Positions 38,247-47,165 are shown, numbered from the stretch's first letter. The stretch: DNA of 64,000 nucleotides from Ruminococcus sp. (GCA_015066785.1 SVNT01000005.1:124001-188000), one strand, 5' to 3'. The notes: a model not told the origin generated them from the sequence alone. A program made the numbers and translations.

Positions 38247-39977
38247 ATGAAGAAACTCATGCTCGGAAACGAGGCTTTCGCAAGAGGGCTTTACGAGGCG
38301 GGCTGTAAGGTAGTATCGAGCTACCCCGGAACTCCCTCAACCGAAATAACGGAAGAAGTTGCAAAATACGAAGAAATATACGCCGAATGGGCACCCAACG
38401 AAAAGGTTGCAATGGAAGTTGCAATCGGTGCGTCAATTGCAGGTGCACGCTCATTCTGCGGAATGAAGCATGTGGGTCTCAATGTTGCGGCAGACCCGCT
38501 TTACACTGCGGCATACACAGGCGTAAACGGCGGTCTTGTAATCGCTGTTGCCGACGACCCGGGAATGCACTCGTCACAGAATGAGCAGGACTCCCGTCAT
38601 CATGCGGCGGCGTCAAAGGTTCTTATGCTTGAACCTTCCGATTCGCAGGAAGTAAAGGATTTTGTAAAGGAAGGTTTCCGCCTTTCAGAAGAATACGACA
38701 CACCCGTAATTGTCCGTATGTCAACAAGAGTTGCACATTCACAGAGCAGTGTTGAACTTTGCGACAGAGAAAACGACAACCTCAAGGATTACGAAAAGAA
38801 CCCACAGAAATATGTTATGATGCCTGCATTTGCAAGAGGCAGACATGTTTTCGTTGAGGAACGCACAAAGAAACTCATTCAGGAAGCTGAAGCGTCTATT
38901 CTCAACAAGGTTGAGATGAACGACGGACAGATAGGCGTAATCACAAGCGGTATTGCATATCAGTATGCAAAGGAAGCACTCGGCGAGAGCGTATCATACC
39001 TCAAGCTCGGAATTGTAAATCCTCTGCCCTCATACATAATCCGCAGTTTCTGCAAGCGCTTTGAAACCGTATATGTTATCGAGGAGCTTGACGACATTAT
39101 CGAAACACAGTGTAAGAAACTCGGCTGTGAAGTTATCGGCAAGGAACTCTTCGGTTATATCGGAGAGCTTTCGCAGTCAATCATCAGAGAGAAGATAAAG
39201 GGCATATCACAGGATATAGCCGAATATCCTGAGACAGTACCCGTAAGACCTCCCGTTATGTGTGCAGGCTGCCCTCACAGAGGAGTATTCTACAATCTTT
39301 CCAAGAATAAAATCACAGTATCGGGCGACATCGGCTGTTATACTCTCGGTGCGGCACAGCCTCTCTGCGCTATGGATACGACAATCTGTATGGGTGCGTC
39401 GATTTCAGGACTTCACGGCTTCAATAAAGCCCGTCCCGAAAAGGAAAAGTCATCTGTTGCGGTAATCGGTGACTCGACCTTTATGCATTCGGGAATTACA
39501 GGTCTTGTGAATGTGGCGTACAACGCAACAAACTCAACGGTAATCATTCTCGACAACTCAATCACAGGTATGACAGGCCATCAGCAGAACCCCACAACAG
39601 GATATAACCTCAAGGGTGATGTTGCCGCAAAGGTTGACCTCGAGGCGCTTGTGCGTGCAGTCGGAATCAATCGTGTAAAGGTAGTTGACCCCTATAACCT
39701 CAAGGAAACGGAAAAGGTAATCCTCGAGGAGCTCGAGGCTGAAGAGCCGAGCGTCATCATCTCAAGACGCCCGTGCGCACTTCTCAAGTATGTAAAGCAC
39801 AATCCTCCTTTAAAGACAAACGATAAATGTAAGGGCTGTAAGGCTTGCCTCAAGCTTGGCTGTCCCGCTATTTCAATGAAGGGCGGAAAGGCTTGCATCG
39901 ACCATACACAGTGTGTAGGTTGCGGCATCTGTCAGGAACTCTGCAAGTTCGACGCTATTGAAACATCTAAAAAGTAA
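38247..39977 (+). CDS. iorA: Indolepyruvate:ferredoxin oxidoreductase, alpha subunit
   Basis: 576 residues. IorAB interconverts aryl-2-oxo acids plus CoA and aryl-acetyl-CoA plus CO2 with ferredoxin and thiamine diphosphate. The N-terminal part (YPGTPSTEI, GMKHVGLNVAADP) and the TPP domain (GDIGCYTLG, GDSTFMHSGI, DNSITGMTGHQQNP) are intact. The C terminus has two 4Fe-4S motifs (CKGCKACLKLGCP and CVGCGICQELC). ATG 38247 follows AAAGGAATTAAGG. iorB follows 28 bases later. Confidence 0.95.
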   Translation: MKKLMLGNEAFARGLYEAGCKVVSSYPGTPSTEITEEVAKYEEIYAEWAPNEKVAMEVAIGASIAGARSFCGMKHVGLNVAADPLYTAAYTGVNGGLVIAVADDPGMHSSQNEQDSRHHAAASKVLMLEPSDSQEVKDFVKEGFRLSEEYDTPVIVRMSTRVAHSQSSVELCDRENDNLKDYEKNPQKYVMMPAFARGRHVFVEERTKKLIQEAEASILNKVEMNDGQIGVITSGIAYQYAKEALGESVSYLKLGIVNPLPSYIIRSFCKRFETVYVIEELDDIIETQCKKLGCEVIGKELFGYIGELSQSIIREKIKGISQDIAEYPETVPVRPPVMCAGCPHRGVFYNLSKNKITVSGDIGCYTLGAAQPLCAMDTTICMGASISGLHGFNKARPEKEKSSVAVIGDSTFMHSGITGLVNVAYNATNSTVIILDNSITGMTGHQQNPTTGYNLKGDVAAKVDLEALVRAVGINRVKVVDPYNLKETEKVILEELEAEEPSVIISRRPCALLKYVKHNPPLKTNDKCKGCKACLKLGCPAISMKGGKACIDHTQCVGCGICQELCKFDAIETSKK

Positions 39978-40005
39978 GTGAGTCTTTTCGGAAAGGAATT
40001 ATAAT

Positions 40006-40581
40006 ATGGAAACAAAATCAGTTATGATAGTGGGAGTCGGCGGTCAGGGTTCTCTCCTTGCGTCAAGACTTCTCGGTCATGTTCTTCTTGCGAAGGGCTA
40101 TGATGTAAAGGTATCTGAGGTTCACGGAATGTCACAGCGTGGTGGCTCCGTTGTAACCTATGTAAAATATGGTGACGAGGTTTATTCCCCCGTTGTAGAA
40201 AAAGGCGAGGCGGATTTCATCATCTCATTCGAACAGCTTGAGGCTGCAAGATGGACGGGTTATCTCAAAAAGGGAGGTACGATTATAACCTCCACACAGA
40301 AGCTCGACCCTATGCCTGTAATTACAGGTGCGGCAACATATCCCGACGATATCTTCAACAAGTTCAGGGATATGGGAGTAGACGTTATCCCCGTGAATGC
40401 ACTTCAGCTCGCTGAGGAGGCCGGCTCTCCCAAGGCGTCGAATGTTGTTCTCATGGGCGTGCTCTCAACAAAGCTCGGGATTGAAGACGAGGTATGGCAG
40501 ACAGCTATCGAGGAATGCGTGCCCGCAAAATTCCTTGAGCTTAACAAGAAGGCTTTTGAACTCGGAAAAGAGTGTTATTGA
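40006..40581 (+). CDS. iorB: Indolepyruvate:ferredoxin oxidoreductase, beta subunit
   Basis: 191 residues, the gamma-type domain of 2-oxoacid:ferredoxin oxidoreductases. MIVGVGGQGSLLASRLLG and VSEVHGMSQRGGSVVTYVK are the family signatures. It completes the IorAB heterodimer. AAAGGAAT precedes the start. Confidence 0.95.
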   Translation: METKSVMIVGVGGQGSLLASRLLGHVLLAKGYDVKVSEVHGMSQRGGSVVTYVKYGDEVYSPVVEKGEADFIISFEQLEAARWTGYLKKGGTIITSTQKLDPMPVITGAATYPDDIFNKFRDMGVDVIPVNALQLAEEAGSPKASNVVLMGVLSTKLGIEDEVWQTAIEECVPAKFLELNKKAFELGKECY

Positions 40582-40594
40582 TTAGGAGGGGCGT

Positions 40595-40897
40595 ATGAAA
40601 AAACGGCGTGAGGCGATAATCACCGTTGCCCCGCTTGCGTGTCTTGTGCTTGCGGTACTGCTCGGAGTCGGCTCGTACACGGTTTCTGCCACTATGGGCG
40701 GATTTGCGGTATTTATGCTTATTGCGTCATTTGTTCTGTCGCTTGTAAATGCAATACGGTATTGCATAATCATCAACGATGATACTTCTCTATCATCAGG
40801 TAAAAAATCGGCGTGGATTATCCTTGTTATTCTATTTGCATATATTACGCCCGTGATATACAGGTGGATTTATGTCGTGAAGAAAAAAGATAGATAA
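40595..40897 (+). CDS. Small integral membrane protein in the ior-paaK operon
   Basis: 100 residues with three hydrophobic segments (about 10-28, 33-54 and 73-90) and basic ends. AGGAGGGG precedes the ATG, 13 bases after iorB. No family recognised. It could help aryl-acid passage or be unrelated. Confidence 0.7.
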   Translation: MKKRREAIITVAPLACLVLAVLLGVGSYTVSATMGGFAVFMLIASFVLSLVNAIRYCIIINDDTSLSSGKKSAWIILVILFAYITPVIYRWIYVVKKKDR

Positions 40898-40931
40898 TCA
40901 GCCCTCAGAATAAAGGACGGAGGTTTTTAAA

Positions 40932-42236
40932 TTGGCGAATTATTGGAACAAAGAAATCGAATGTATGTCCAGAGAGGATATGAAAAAGCTCCAGGATGAG
41001 CGTCTTGTGGCTCAGGTAAAGCATGTTTACGAAAATGTGCCTTACTACAAGAATCTTATGGACAAGAAGGGCGTAACTCCCGATGACATCAAGTCTACGG
41101 ACGACCTTCACAAGCTCCCCTTTCTCACAAAGGCAGACCTGCGTGACGCATATCCGTACGGACTTCTCGCAAAGCCGCTTTCTGACTGCGTAAGAATTCA
41201 GTCAACAAGCGGTACAACAGGAAAGAGAGTTGTTGCGTTCTACACGCAGAACGATATTGACCTCTGGGAAGACTGCTGTGCCAGAGCGATTGTTGCTGTC
41301 GGCGGCACAAACGAAGATGTATGTCAGGTTTGTTACGGCTACGGACTTTTCACGGGCGGACCCGGACTTAACGGCGGTTCGCACAAGGTGGGATGCCTTA
41401 CACTTCCTATGTCATCGGGTAATACCGACAGACAGATTCAGTTTATGAGAGACCTCGGTTCAACAATCATCTGCTGTACGCCCTCGTATGCGGCATACAT
41501 AGGCGAAACCCTCAAGGAAATGGGACTCACTCCCGACGATATAAAGCTCAAGGCAGGAATTTTCGGTGCAGAACCCTGGACAGAGGAAATGCGACGTGAA
41601 ATCGAAAAGCTCCTCGGACTCAAGGCTTACGACATTTACGGCCTTACAGAAACCAGCGGTCCGGGCGTAGCTTTTGAATGTGAAGAGCAGACAGGAATGC
41701 ACATCAACGAAGACCACTTCTTCGCTGAAATCATCGACCCTGAAACAGGAGAGGTTCTCCCTGAAGGCTCAAAGGGTGAGCTTGTATTCACAAGCCTTAC
41801 AAAAGAAGCGTTCCCGCTTCTTCGTTACAGAACAAGAGATATATGCGTTCTTTCGAGAGAAAAATGTTCCTGCGGAAGAACTCTCATAAAGATGAGCAAG
41901 CCTATGGGAAGAAGCGACGATATGATGATTATCAGAGGCGTAAATGTATTCCCGAGCCAGATTGAAACAGTACTTATCGGGCAGGGTTATGCCCCCAACT
42001 ATCTCATTGAGGTTGACAGAGTGAACAATGTAGACACATTCGACATCAATGTTGAAATGTCGGAAGAGCAGTTCTCTGATACAGTCAAGGAAATTCAAAA
42101 GAAGGAGAGCGAACTCGTCGAAGCAATCAAGACGGTACTCGGTATCAACCCCAAGGTGCATCTTGTTCAGCCTAAGTCCATCGCACGCAGCGAGGGCAAG
42201 GCAGTCCGTGTAATCGACAAGAGAAAACTTCACTAA
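40932..42236 (+). CDS. paaK: Phenylacetate--CoA ligase
   Basis: 434 residues, adenylate-forming. IQSTSGTTGKRVVAFYT is the P-loop-like motif; YGLTETSGPG and RYRTRDIC follow; the C-terminal domain holds GRSDDMMIIRGVNVFPSQIE and the lysine near RSEGKAVRVIDKRKL. Makes phenylacetyl-CoA, or another aryl-acetyl-CoA, from acid, ATP and CoA. The TTG start is eight bases after GGAGG. Next to iorAB it can act in either direction of aryl-acetate metabolism. Confidence 0.93.
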   Translation: MANYWNKEIECMSREDMKKLQDERLVAQVKHVYENVPYYKNLMDKKGVTPDDIKSTDDLHKLPFLTKADLRDAYPYGLLAKPLSDCVRIQSTSGTTGKRVVAFYTQNDIDLWEDCCARAIVAVGGTNEDVCQVCYGYGLFTGGPGLNGGSHKVGCLTLPMSSGNTDRQIQFMRDLGSTIICCTPSYAAYIGETLKEMGLTPDDIKLKAGIFGAEPWTEEMRREIEKLLGLKAYDIYGLTETSGPGVAFECEEQTGMHINEDHFFAEIIDPETGEVLPEGSKGELVFTSLTKEAFPLLRYRTRDICVLSREKCSCGRTLIKMSKPMGRSDDMMIIRGVNVFPSQIETVLIGQGYAPNYLIEVDRVNNVDTFDINVEMSEEQFSDTVKEIQKKESELVEAIKTVLGINPKVHLVQPKSIARSEGKAVRVIDKRKLH

Positions 42237-42250
42237 AAGGAGGATAAATT

Positions 42251-42682
42251 ATGTTTATAAAGCAGCTTTCTGTTTTCGTTGAAAACAAGCCAGGTCGTCT
42301 TACAGAGGTTACAAGAATTCTCGGCGAAGCGGGAGTGGACATCCGTGCGCTCTCAATCGCAGACACCCGTGATTTCGGTATTCTCCGCCTTATCGTGAAT
42401 GATCCCGACAAGGCACTTGCAATCCTCAAGGAAAAGTCGTATTCGGTGACTCTCACAAATGTTATTGCAGTTGGAATTAACGACACTCCGGGCGGACTCA
42501 ACAAGGCAATGGAAATCCTCTACGCAAACAACATCAGCGTCGAGTATATGTACGCTTTCATTTCAAAGACAGACGATATTGCGTACGTTATCCTCCGTGT
42601 TGACAGCAACGAAAAGGCTATAAGCGCACTTGAGGAAAACAATTTCTCACTCCTCACATCAAAGGATATTTACGAAATGTAA
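42251..42682 (+). CDS. Tandem ACT-domain protein
   Basis: 143 residues made of two ACT domains (about 1-68 and 70-143): FVENKPGRLTEVTRILGEAG and GINDTPGGLNKAMEILYANN are the ligand-binding beta-alpha turns. ACT domains sense amino acids. Placed last in the ior-paaK operon, it probably senses an aromatic amino acid, an inference from context. AAAGGAGG precedes the ATG. Confidence 0.88.
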   Translation: MFIKQLSVFVENKPGRLTEVTRILGEAGVDIRALSIADTRDFGILRLIVNDPDKALAILKEKSYSVTLTNVIAVGINDTPGGLNKAMEILYANNISVEYMYAFISKTDDIAYVILRVDSNEKAISALEENNFSLLTSKDIYEM

Positions 42683-42711
42683 GGTGCGCTGTATCAGGCG
42701 ATAACCAAAAT

Positions 42712-42971
42712 GGTATCTGATTAAGGACGATGCCCATAAAGAAGTTTTTATGTGTACTGTTGAGGAAAACCCTTTTGAAAAAGGTTTTTCCTCAAACTCC
42801 TTTCCTAAAACTTCAAATTAAAAAACAAGCCCATAGGTTTAATCCCTATGGGCTTGTTTTTTGACTTAAAAGTCTTTGAAGGGGAGTACGAGGGGAACCT
42901 TTCTTCAGAAAGATTCCCCTCGATAAATACATATAAAATTCCTGTACGGGCATCGTCCTTAATCAGATACC
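42712..42971. repeat. 260-bp imperfect palindrome
   Basis: The outermost 24 bases (42712-42735) are the exact reverse complement of 42948-42971. A perfect inner stem lies at the exact centre (42841). Between them, the two arms are diverged copies of each other; each holds its own hairpin (42762-42793 and 42889-42922). It fills the gap between the ACT gene and the convergent MATE gene, whose stop is nine bases away. It looks like two head-to-head copies of a repeat. Confidence 0.93.
42820..42862. terminator. Central bidirectional terminator of the palindrome
   Basis: AAAAACAAGCCCATAGG pairs with CCTATGGGCTTGTTTTT around a seven-base loop. T runs follow on both strands, closing the ior-paaK operon and the MATE gene. 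Confidence 0.9.
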
Positions 42972-42980
42972 CTTTTTCTG

Positions 42981-44345
42981 TTATACCTCTGCGAGTGCAG
43001 TACGTTTGTCGAGGAGGTGCTTTGTTATCGCAAAGCATATTATATGCGTCAGGAAAGTAATCGCCCACGACACAGGATACGAAAGATATATCACCTCGGG
43101 GGAATGATACTGCGGTATCTGGAATATCGTCGCAATCCACAGCAGACGAAGTCCGCAGGCGCCGAGCAGTGACACTATCATAGGAAGTACGGAATATCCT
43201 ATTCCACGGAGTGCGCCGACCATGACATCCATCATTCCGCAGAGGAAATACGACATCAGGATTATGCGCAGACGGTTTATTCCTGCGGCGATAACATCGG
43301 GCTCGGGGGAGTAAATTCCGACAAGGAATTCTCCGAACAGGAGGACTATCGCACCGAGAGATACGCCGACTACGAAAACTGAGCCGAGCCCCGAAAGAAC
43401 AATTTTGTTGATACGGTTGATTTTTCCTGCGCCGTAGTTCTGGCTGGTGAAGGAAATAACCGCCTGATGAAATGCATTCATTGAAACATATATGAAGCCT
43501 TCAATGTTCGACGCCGCAGAGTTTCCTGCGACAACAACATCTCCGAAAAGATTTATCGACGACTGTATAACTACATTCGACAGCGAGAACACCGCACCCT
43601 GAAATCCTGCGGGCAGACCGATGAGAAGGATGGACGCAAATTTGTCCCAGTGGATTTTCAGTTTTGAAAGCACCAGCTTTATCGCACCCTGCTCGTTCAT
43701 AAGACAGCGTACTATAAGCAGTGCGGAAATGTACTGCGAGATAACAGTTGCGGCTGCAACCCCTGCAACATCCATGCTGAACGCAATTACAAAAATGAGG
43801 TTGAGCACTACATTCACAACCCCTGAAATCATAAGGTAATACAGGGGGCGCTTGGTGTCGCCTGCGGCACGGAGTATCGCACTTCCGAAGTTGTAGACCA
43901 TCATTGCAGGCATACCGAAGAAATATATCTTGAGGTAAAGTGTCGACAAGGGAAGAAGATTATCGGGGGTATCCATAAGCGAGAGGAATTTTTCTGCACC
44001 GACAAATCCCACTCCTGTCAGGATGACGCCACTTATAATGCTTATCAGCATTGCCGTGTGCACGGTTTTTTCAAGCTCCTCTTTTTCGTCGGCACCGTAA
44101 TATCTTGCGGTGATGACATTTGCACCGACCGAAAGTCCCATGAACAGATTGACCAGAAGGTTTATCAGTGACGATGTGGCACCGACAGCTCCGAGTGAGT
44201 CGTATCCTGCGTAGCGCCCGAGGACGACAATATCTGCGGCGTTGAAAAGCAGCTGCAGTATTCCAGAAAACATAAGGGGAATTGAAAAAAGCAGCATTTT
44301 TTTCAATATAGGGCCGTTTGTCATATCAATTTCGTATTTTTTCAT
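42981..44345 (-). CDS. MATE family efflux transporter
   Basis: 454 residues, 12 predicted membrane helices in two bundles. The opening MTNGPILKKMLLFSIPLMFSGILQ and VGATSSLINLLVNLFMGLSVGANV are typical of the MATE multidrug family; the split form is written for reading only. These export cationic compounds by Na+ or H+ antiport. The substrate is unknown. 32 bases downstream of trmB, so probably co-transcribed. Confidence 0.9.
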   Translation of the reverse strand: MKKYEIDMTNGPILKKMLLFSIPLMFSGILQLLFNAADIVVLGRYAGYDSLGAVGATSSLINLLVNLFMGLSVGANVITARYYGADEKEELEKTVHTAMLISIISGVILTGVGFVGAEKFLSLMDTPDNLLPLSTLYLKIYFFGMPAMMVYNFGSAILRAAGDTKRPLYYLMISGVVNVVLNLIFVIAFSMDVAGVAAATVISQYISALLIVRCLMNEQGAIKLVLSKLKIHWDKFASILLIGLPAGFQGAVFSLSNVVIQSSINLFGDVVVAGNSAASNIEGFIYVSMNAFHQAVISFTSQNYGAGKINRINKIVLSGLGSVFVVGVSLGAIVLLFGEFLVGIYSPEPDVIAAGINRLRIILMSYFLCGMMDVMVGALRGIGYSVLPMIVSLLGACGLRLLWIATIFQIPQYHSPEVIYLSYPVSWAITFLTHIICFAITKHLLDKRTALAEV

Positions 44346-44377
44346 TTGTAATCACGCTTTTCGTAATATGATATATT

Positions 44378-45043
44378 CTATGCTTTGCGGTTGTATTTTG
44401 CTATAAGGAATTTTGTCGTTATTCCTTCTTCGGTGAACATCTTTTCATGTTCTGTTTCGATGTTGCCTTCGAAGTCGGAGTTGTGCAGGTCTTCCGTGAT
44501 GTATGTGATTTCAAATCCGCAGTCACGGAAATATCCTACCGACGATTTGAACAGATAGTCGCTGTCGGTCTTGAAGCGTATTTCCCCTCCGTCAACAAGG
44601 AACTGCTTGTACTGCTCAAGCTGGCGGGGGTGTGTAAGTCTTCTCTTGTGGTGCTTACTGCGTGGCCAGGGATTGCAGAAGTTTATGTATATGCGTTCCA
44701 CTCTGTCTTCGGGGGCGAAAATCTCCGAAATCCTCTCGACATTGTGAATGAGTACACGCACATTGTCAAGCGGAAGATTTCTCTCTGCATAGGCTTTTTT
44801 GATATTGCGGTTTGCAAGACCGAGCATATTGCTTATTGCGTCAACCGCAATGAAGTTGCAGTCTGTATTTTCGGGCGCAAGCTGAGCCATAAATCCGCCC
44901 TTTCCACAGCCGAGTTCTATGCACAGAGGCTTGTCATTCCCGAAAAGAGCACGCCATTTTCCACGATGGTCTTTTGGCACTTGTATGCAGATTTCACTCT
45001 CTGCAAGTTCGGGACGTGCCCAGGGTTTTAATCTCATTCTCAT
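44378..45043 (-). CDS. trmB: tRNA (guanine-N7)-methyltransferase
   Basis: 221 residues. Methylates G46 of tRNA. SAM motif I is IELGCGKGGFM; NPWPRSKHHKRRL is the family signature motif. The ATG at 45043 follows AAAGGAT; ATG 45037 is an alternative two codons later. First gene of trmB-MATE. Confidence 0.95.
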   Translation of the reverse strand: MRMRLKPWARPELAESEICIQVPKDHRGKWRALFGNDKPLCIELGCGKGGFMAQLAPENTDCNFIAVDAISNMLGLANRNIKKAYAERNLPLDNVRVLIHNVERISEIFAPEDRVERIYINFCNPWPRSKHHKRRLTHPRQLEQYKQFLVDGGEIRFKTDSDYLFKSSVGYFRDCGFEITYITEDLHNSDFEGNIETEHEKMFTEEGITTKFLIAKYNRKA

Positions 45044-45090
45044 ATATAATTTATCCTTTCCGATTAACCTTGTTTTAAAATATACACTAT

Positions 45091-45119
45091 ATAATATCAT
45101 ATATTTCTGCTTTTTTCAA
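45091..45119 (-). promoter_or_regulatory. Promoter of trmB
   Basis: On the minus strand TTGAAA, 17-bp spacer, TATTAT. Confidence 0.7.
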
Positions 45120-45140
45120 GGACTTTGAATGGATTATCTA

Positions 45141-45169
45141 TTGACGAAAAAGGCGGAAATTGTTATAAT
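45141..45169 (+). promoter_or_regulatory. Promoter of the CmpB-like gene
   Basis: TTGACG, 17-bp spacer, TATAAT, 41 bases before the start codon. Confidence 0.78.
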
Positions 45170-45210
45170 GTCCTTTAGGGAAAAAGAAAAAATCAGATTG
45201 GAAAGATTTT

Positions 45211-45978
45211 ATGGCCGATTTGTCGTTTTTTGGTACACAATGGACAGTGTACGAAATGTTTTATTATTTCTTGCTTTACTCCACAATAGGCTGGTTCGTT
45301 GAAGTTGTATATATGACTCTCGAAACAGGTGAATTCCAGAACAGAGGATTTCTCAACGGGCCTATCTGCCCTATATACGGATTCGGTATGGTTATGATAA
45401 TAATCGTGCTGACGCCGATACAAAGTCCTGTTCTGCTGTACTTTGTTTCAGCGGTAATCTGTACCACGTGGGAGCTTATTGTCGGAATATTCATGGAAAA
45501 AGTGTTCAACAATACCTGGTGGGACTATTCTCACGAGCGATTTAATTTTAAAGGCTATATCTGCCTCAAGGTTTCGCTTTTGTGGGGACTTGGTTGTCTT
45601 ATCGTGATGAAGATTTTCCATCCGATGATGGAAAAGGTTATCAGCTACATCCCTCATGATGTGGGATTGATTGTCGGCTGGACGTTCTTCATCTACATCA
45701 TATTCGACAGCGTGATTTCGCTCTGTGCTGTAATCAGACTCAACGAAAAACTGCGTCAGCTTGACAGCATACAGAGGAAGCTCCGTGCCGCATCTGAAAC
45801 TATCGGCGGAACGGTTTCGGGCGAAGTAATAGAGCTTAAGGCAAAATATGACAGACTTGTAGAAAAAAAGGACGTGTGGCAGGAAAGACTTCTCACAGCT
45901 TTCCCTGAACTTCATTCGAACAAATACAACGATATTCTGTCTGAAATGAAAAATAAGCTGAAAAAAATAAAAAAATAA
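45211..45978 (+). CDS. Membrane protein of the CmpB-type putative ABC transporter family
   Basis: 255 residues: four to five hydrophobic segments in residues 10-180, then a charged coiled coil (about 185-255) ending in KNKLKKIKK. GWFVEVVYMTLETGEFQNRG, LNGPICPIYGFG, WWDYS and KGYICLKVSLLWG match proteins annotated as ABC_trans_CmpB. No ATPase gene is nearby and the transporter role is unproven. Confidence 0.8.
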   Translation: MADLSFFGTQWTVYEMFYYFLLYSTIGWFVEVVYMTLETGEFQNRGFLNGPICPIYGFGMVMIIIVLTPIQSPVLLYFVSAVICTTWELIVGIFMEKVFNNTWWDYSHERFNFKGYICLKVSLLWGLGCLIVMKIFHPMMEKVISYIPHDVGLIVGWTFFIYIIFDSVISLCAVIRLNEKLRQLDSIQRKLRAASETIGGTVSGEVIELKAKYDRLVEKKDVWQERLLTAFPELHSNKYNDILSEMKNKLKKIKK

Positions 45979-45997
45979 AAAAATATCAAAAAAGCTA

Positions 45998-46026
45998 TTG
46001 ACAAATACTTTTTGGGGTGTTATAAT
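45998..46026 (+). promoter_or_regulatory. Consensus promoter of tRNA-Leu(GAG)
   Basis: TTGACA, 17-bp spacer, TATAAT: a perfect sigma-A consensus, 34 bases before the tRNA. Confidence 0.9.
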
Positions 46027-46060
46027 AATAAAGCTGTTTAAGGAGTTAGACAGCTCACCT

Positions 46061-46147
46061 GCAGGGGTGGCGGAATAGGCAGACGCGCAAGCTTGAGGTG
46101 CTTGTGAGAGTTTTCTTGTGTGGGTTCAAGTCCCATCTCCTGCACCA
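46061..46147 (+). tRNA. tRNA-Leu (anticodon GAG)
   Basis: Acceptor GCAGGGG pairs with CTCCTGC (one G-T), discriminator A and encoded CCA. T-loop GTTCAAGTC. Anticodon stem CAAGC/GCTTG encloses TTGAGGT with anticodon GAG. A long variable arm is present. Confidence 0.96.
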
Positions 46148-46180
46148 AAAATCCTTTCACTTATGTGAAAGGATTTTTTG
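46148..46180 (+). terminator. Terminator of tRNA-Leu(GAG)
   Basis: AAAATCCTTTCAC pairs with GTGAAAGGATTTT around TTAT, followed by T. Confidence 0.88.
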
Positions 46181-46204
46181 TTTATACTAAAAAGGAGGAT
46201 AACT

Positions 46205-46924
46205 ATGAATACAAGTATATCACAGCTTCGTGAAATAATTGAAAACAGCGACAATATTGTATTTTTCGGTGGAGCGGGAGTATCAACCGAAAGCGGTATC
46301 CCTGATTTTAGGAGCGTTGACGGGCTTTACAACATGGAATACGATTATCCTCCCGAAATTATTCTGAGCCACGATTTTTTTGTTTCCAACACCGAGGAAT
46401 TCTATCGTTTCTACAACAATAAAATGCTCGTTCACGACGCAGAGCCTAATGCCGCACACCTTGCCCTCGCACGACTTGAGGAGGAAGGCAAGCTCAGGGC
46501 GGTCATTACACAGAATATTGACGGACTTCACCAGAAGGCAGGCAGTGAGAATGTGCTTGAACTTCACGGTTCGATACACCGCAATTATTGTATGGACTGT
46601 GGCGCTTTCTATGATGCGGAATATATGTCGGGCTGCGACGGGATAGCAGGCTGCAGCAACTGCGGAGGGATAATAAAGCCCGATGTTGTACTTTACGGCG
46701 AACAGCTCGATGATGATACCGTCGGAAAAGCGATAAAAGCTATCGAGGAGGCCGATGTTCTCATAATCGGCGGAACTTCGCTCTCTGTATACCCTGCGGC
46801 AGGGTTTGTCAACTACTACCGTGGCAGGAAGATGATTCTCATCAACAAGTCAAAAACCCCGATGGATTCCCGTGCGGATTATCTCGTTCAGGGCGCTATC
46901 GGAGAGGTATTTTCAAGATTGTAG
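46205..46924 (+). CDS. NAD-dependent protein deacylase (sirtuin, CobB-like)
   Basis: 239 residues. GAGVSTESGIPDFRS binds NAD; TQNIDGLH and catalytic H121 in LELHGSIHRNYC follow; zinc ligands C129, C132, C150 and C153 form the small domain. Removes acetyl or other acyl groups from lysine, making O-acyl-ADP-ribose. ATG 46205 follows AAAGGAGG. No clear separate promoter: it may be read through from the tRNA. Confidence 0.95.
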   Translation: MNTSISQLREIIENSDNIVFFGGAGVSTESGIPDFRSVDGLYNMEYDYPPEIILSHDFFVSNTEEFYRFYNNKMLVHDAEPNAAHLALARLEEEGKLRAVITQNIDGLHQKAGSENVLELHGSIHRNYCMDCGAFYDAEYMSGCDGIAGCSNCGGIIKPDVVLYGEQLDDDTVGKAIKAIEEADVLIIGGTSLSVYPAAGFVNYYRGRKMILINKSKTPMDSRADYLVQGAIGEVFSRL

Positions 46925-46931
46925 TTTTATT

Positions 46932-46970
46932 AAAGCCACTTCTGACATTGCGTCGGAAGTGGCTTTGTTG
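46932..46970 (+). terminator. Terminator after the sirtuin gene
   Basis: AAAGCCACTTCTGAC pairs with GTCGGAAGTGGCTTT (one mismatch), followed by GTTG; the T tail is weak. Confidence 0.72.
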
Positions 46971-46982
46971 ATTGTGGAGTTT

Positions 46983-47165
46983 CGTTATAAAATAAGTGGA
47001 GTCACTATGCGTGCAAGGTTACTCTGTTATCATTTGTGCGTCACGCTTGCCTGCGGCGGCTCGCTTTTATTATTTCGGTATAAAATAAGTAGAGTTACCG
47101 TGCGAAAAACTTTATCTTACTTCATCAGCAACGATGCGAATTGGCTGGGGCGCCTCGCCCCCGGC
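46983..47165. repeat. Two diverged copies of the 93-bp repeat family
   Basis: CGTTATAAAATAAGTGGAGT at 46983 and CGGTATAAAATAAGTAGAGT at 47076 are 93 bp apart. The second copy has AGTTACCGTGCG and ACGATGCG, both present in the repeat at 13444-13715. On the minus strand it encodes HGNSTYF, compared with HGNFTYF at the first locus. With the following feature this fills the space between the sirtuin gene and tRNA-Ser. Confidence 0.75.

Noticed and set aside
42805-43140. 111-residue open frame across the palindrome and the MATE end
   Set aside because: It lies in the palindrome and the end of a well-supported gene in another frame, without RBS.
45211-45978. A complete ABC transporter
   Set aside because: Only a CmpB-like membrane protein is present; no ATPase or substrate-binding gene is adjacent.
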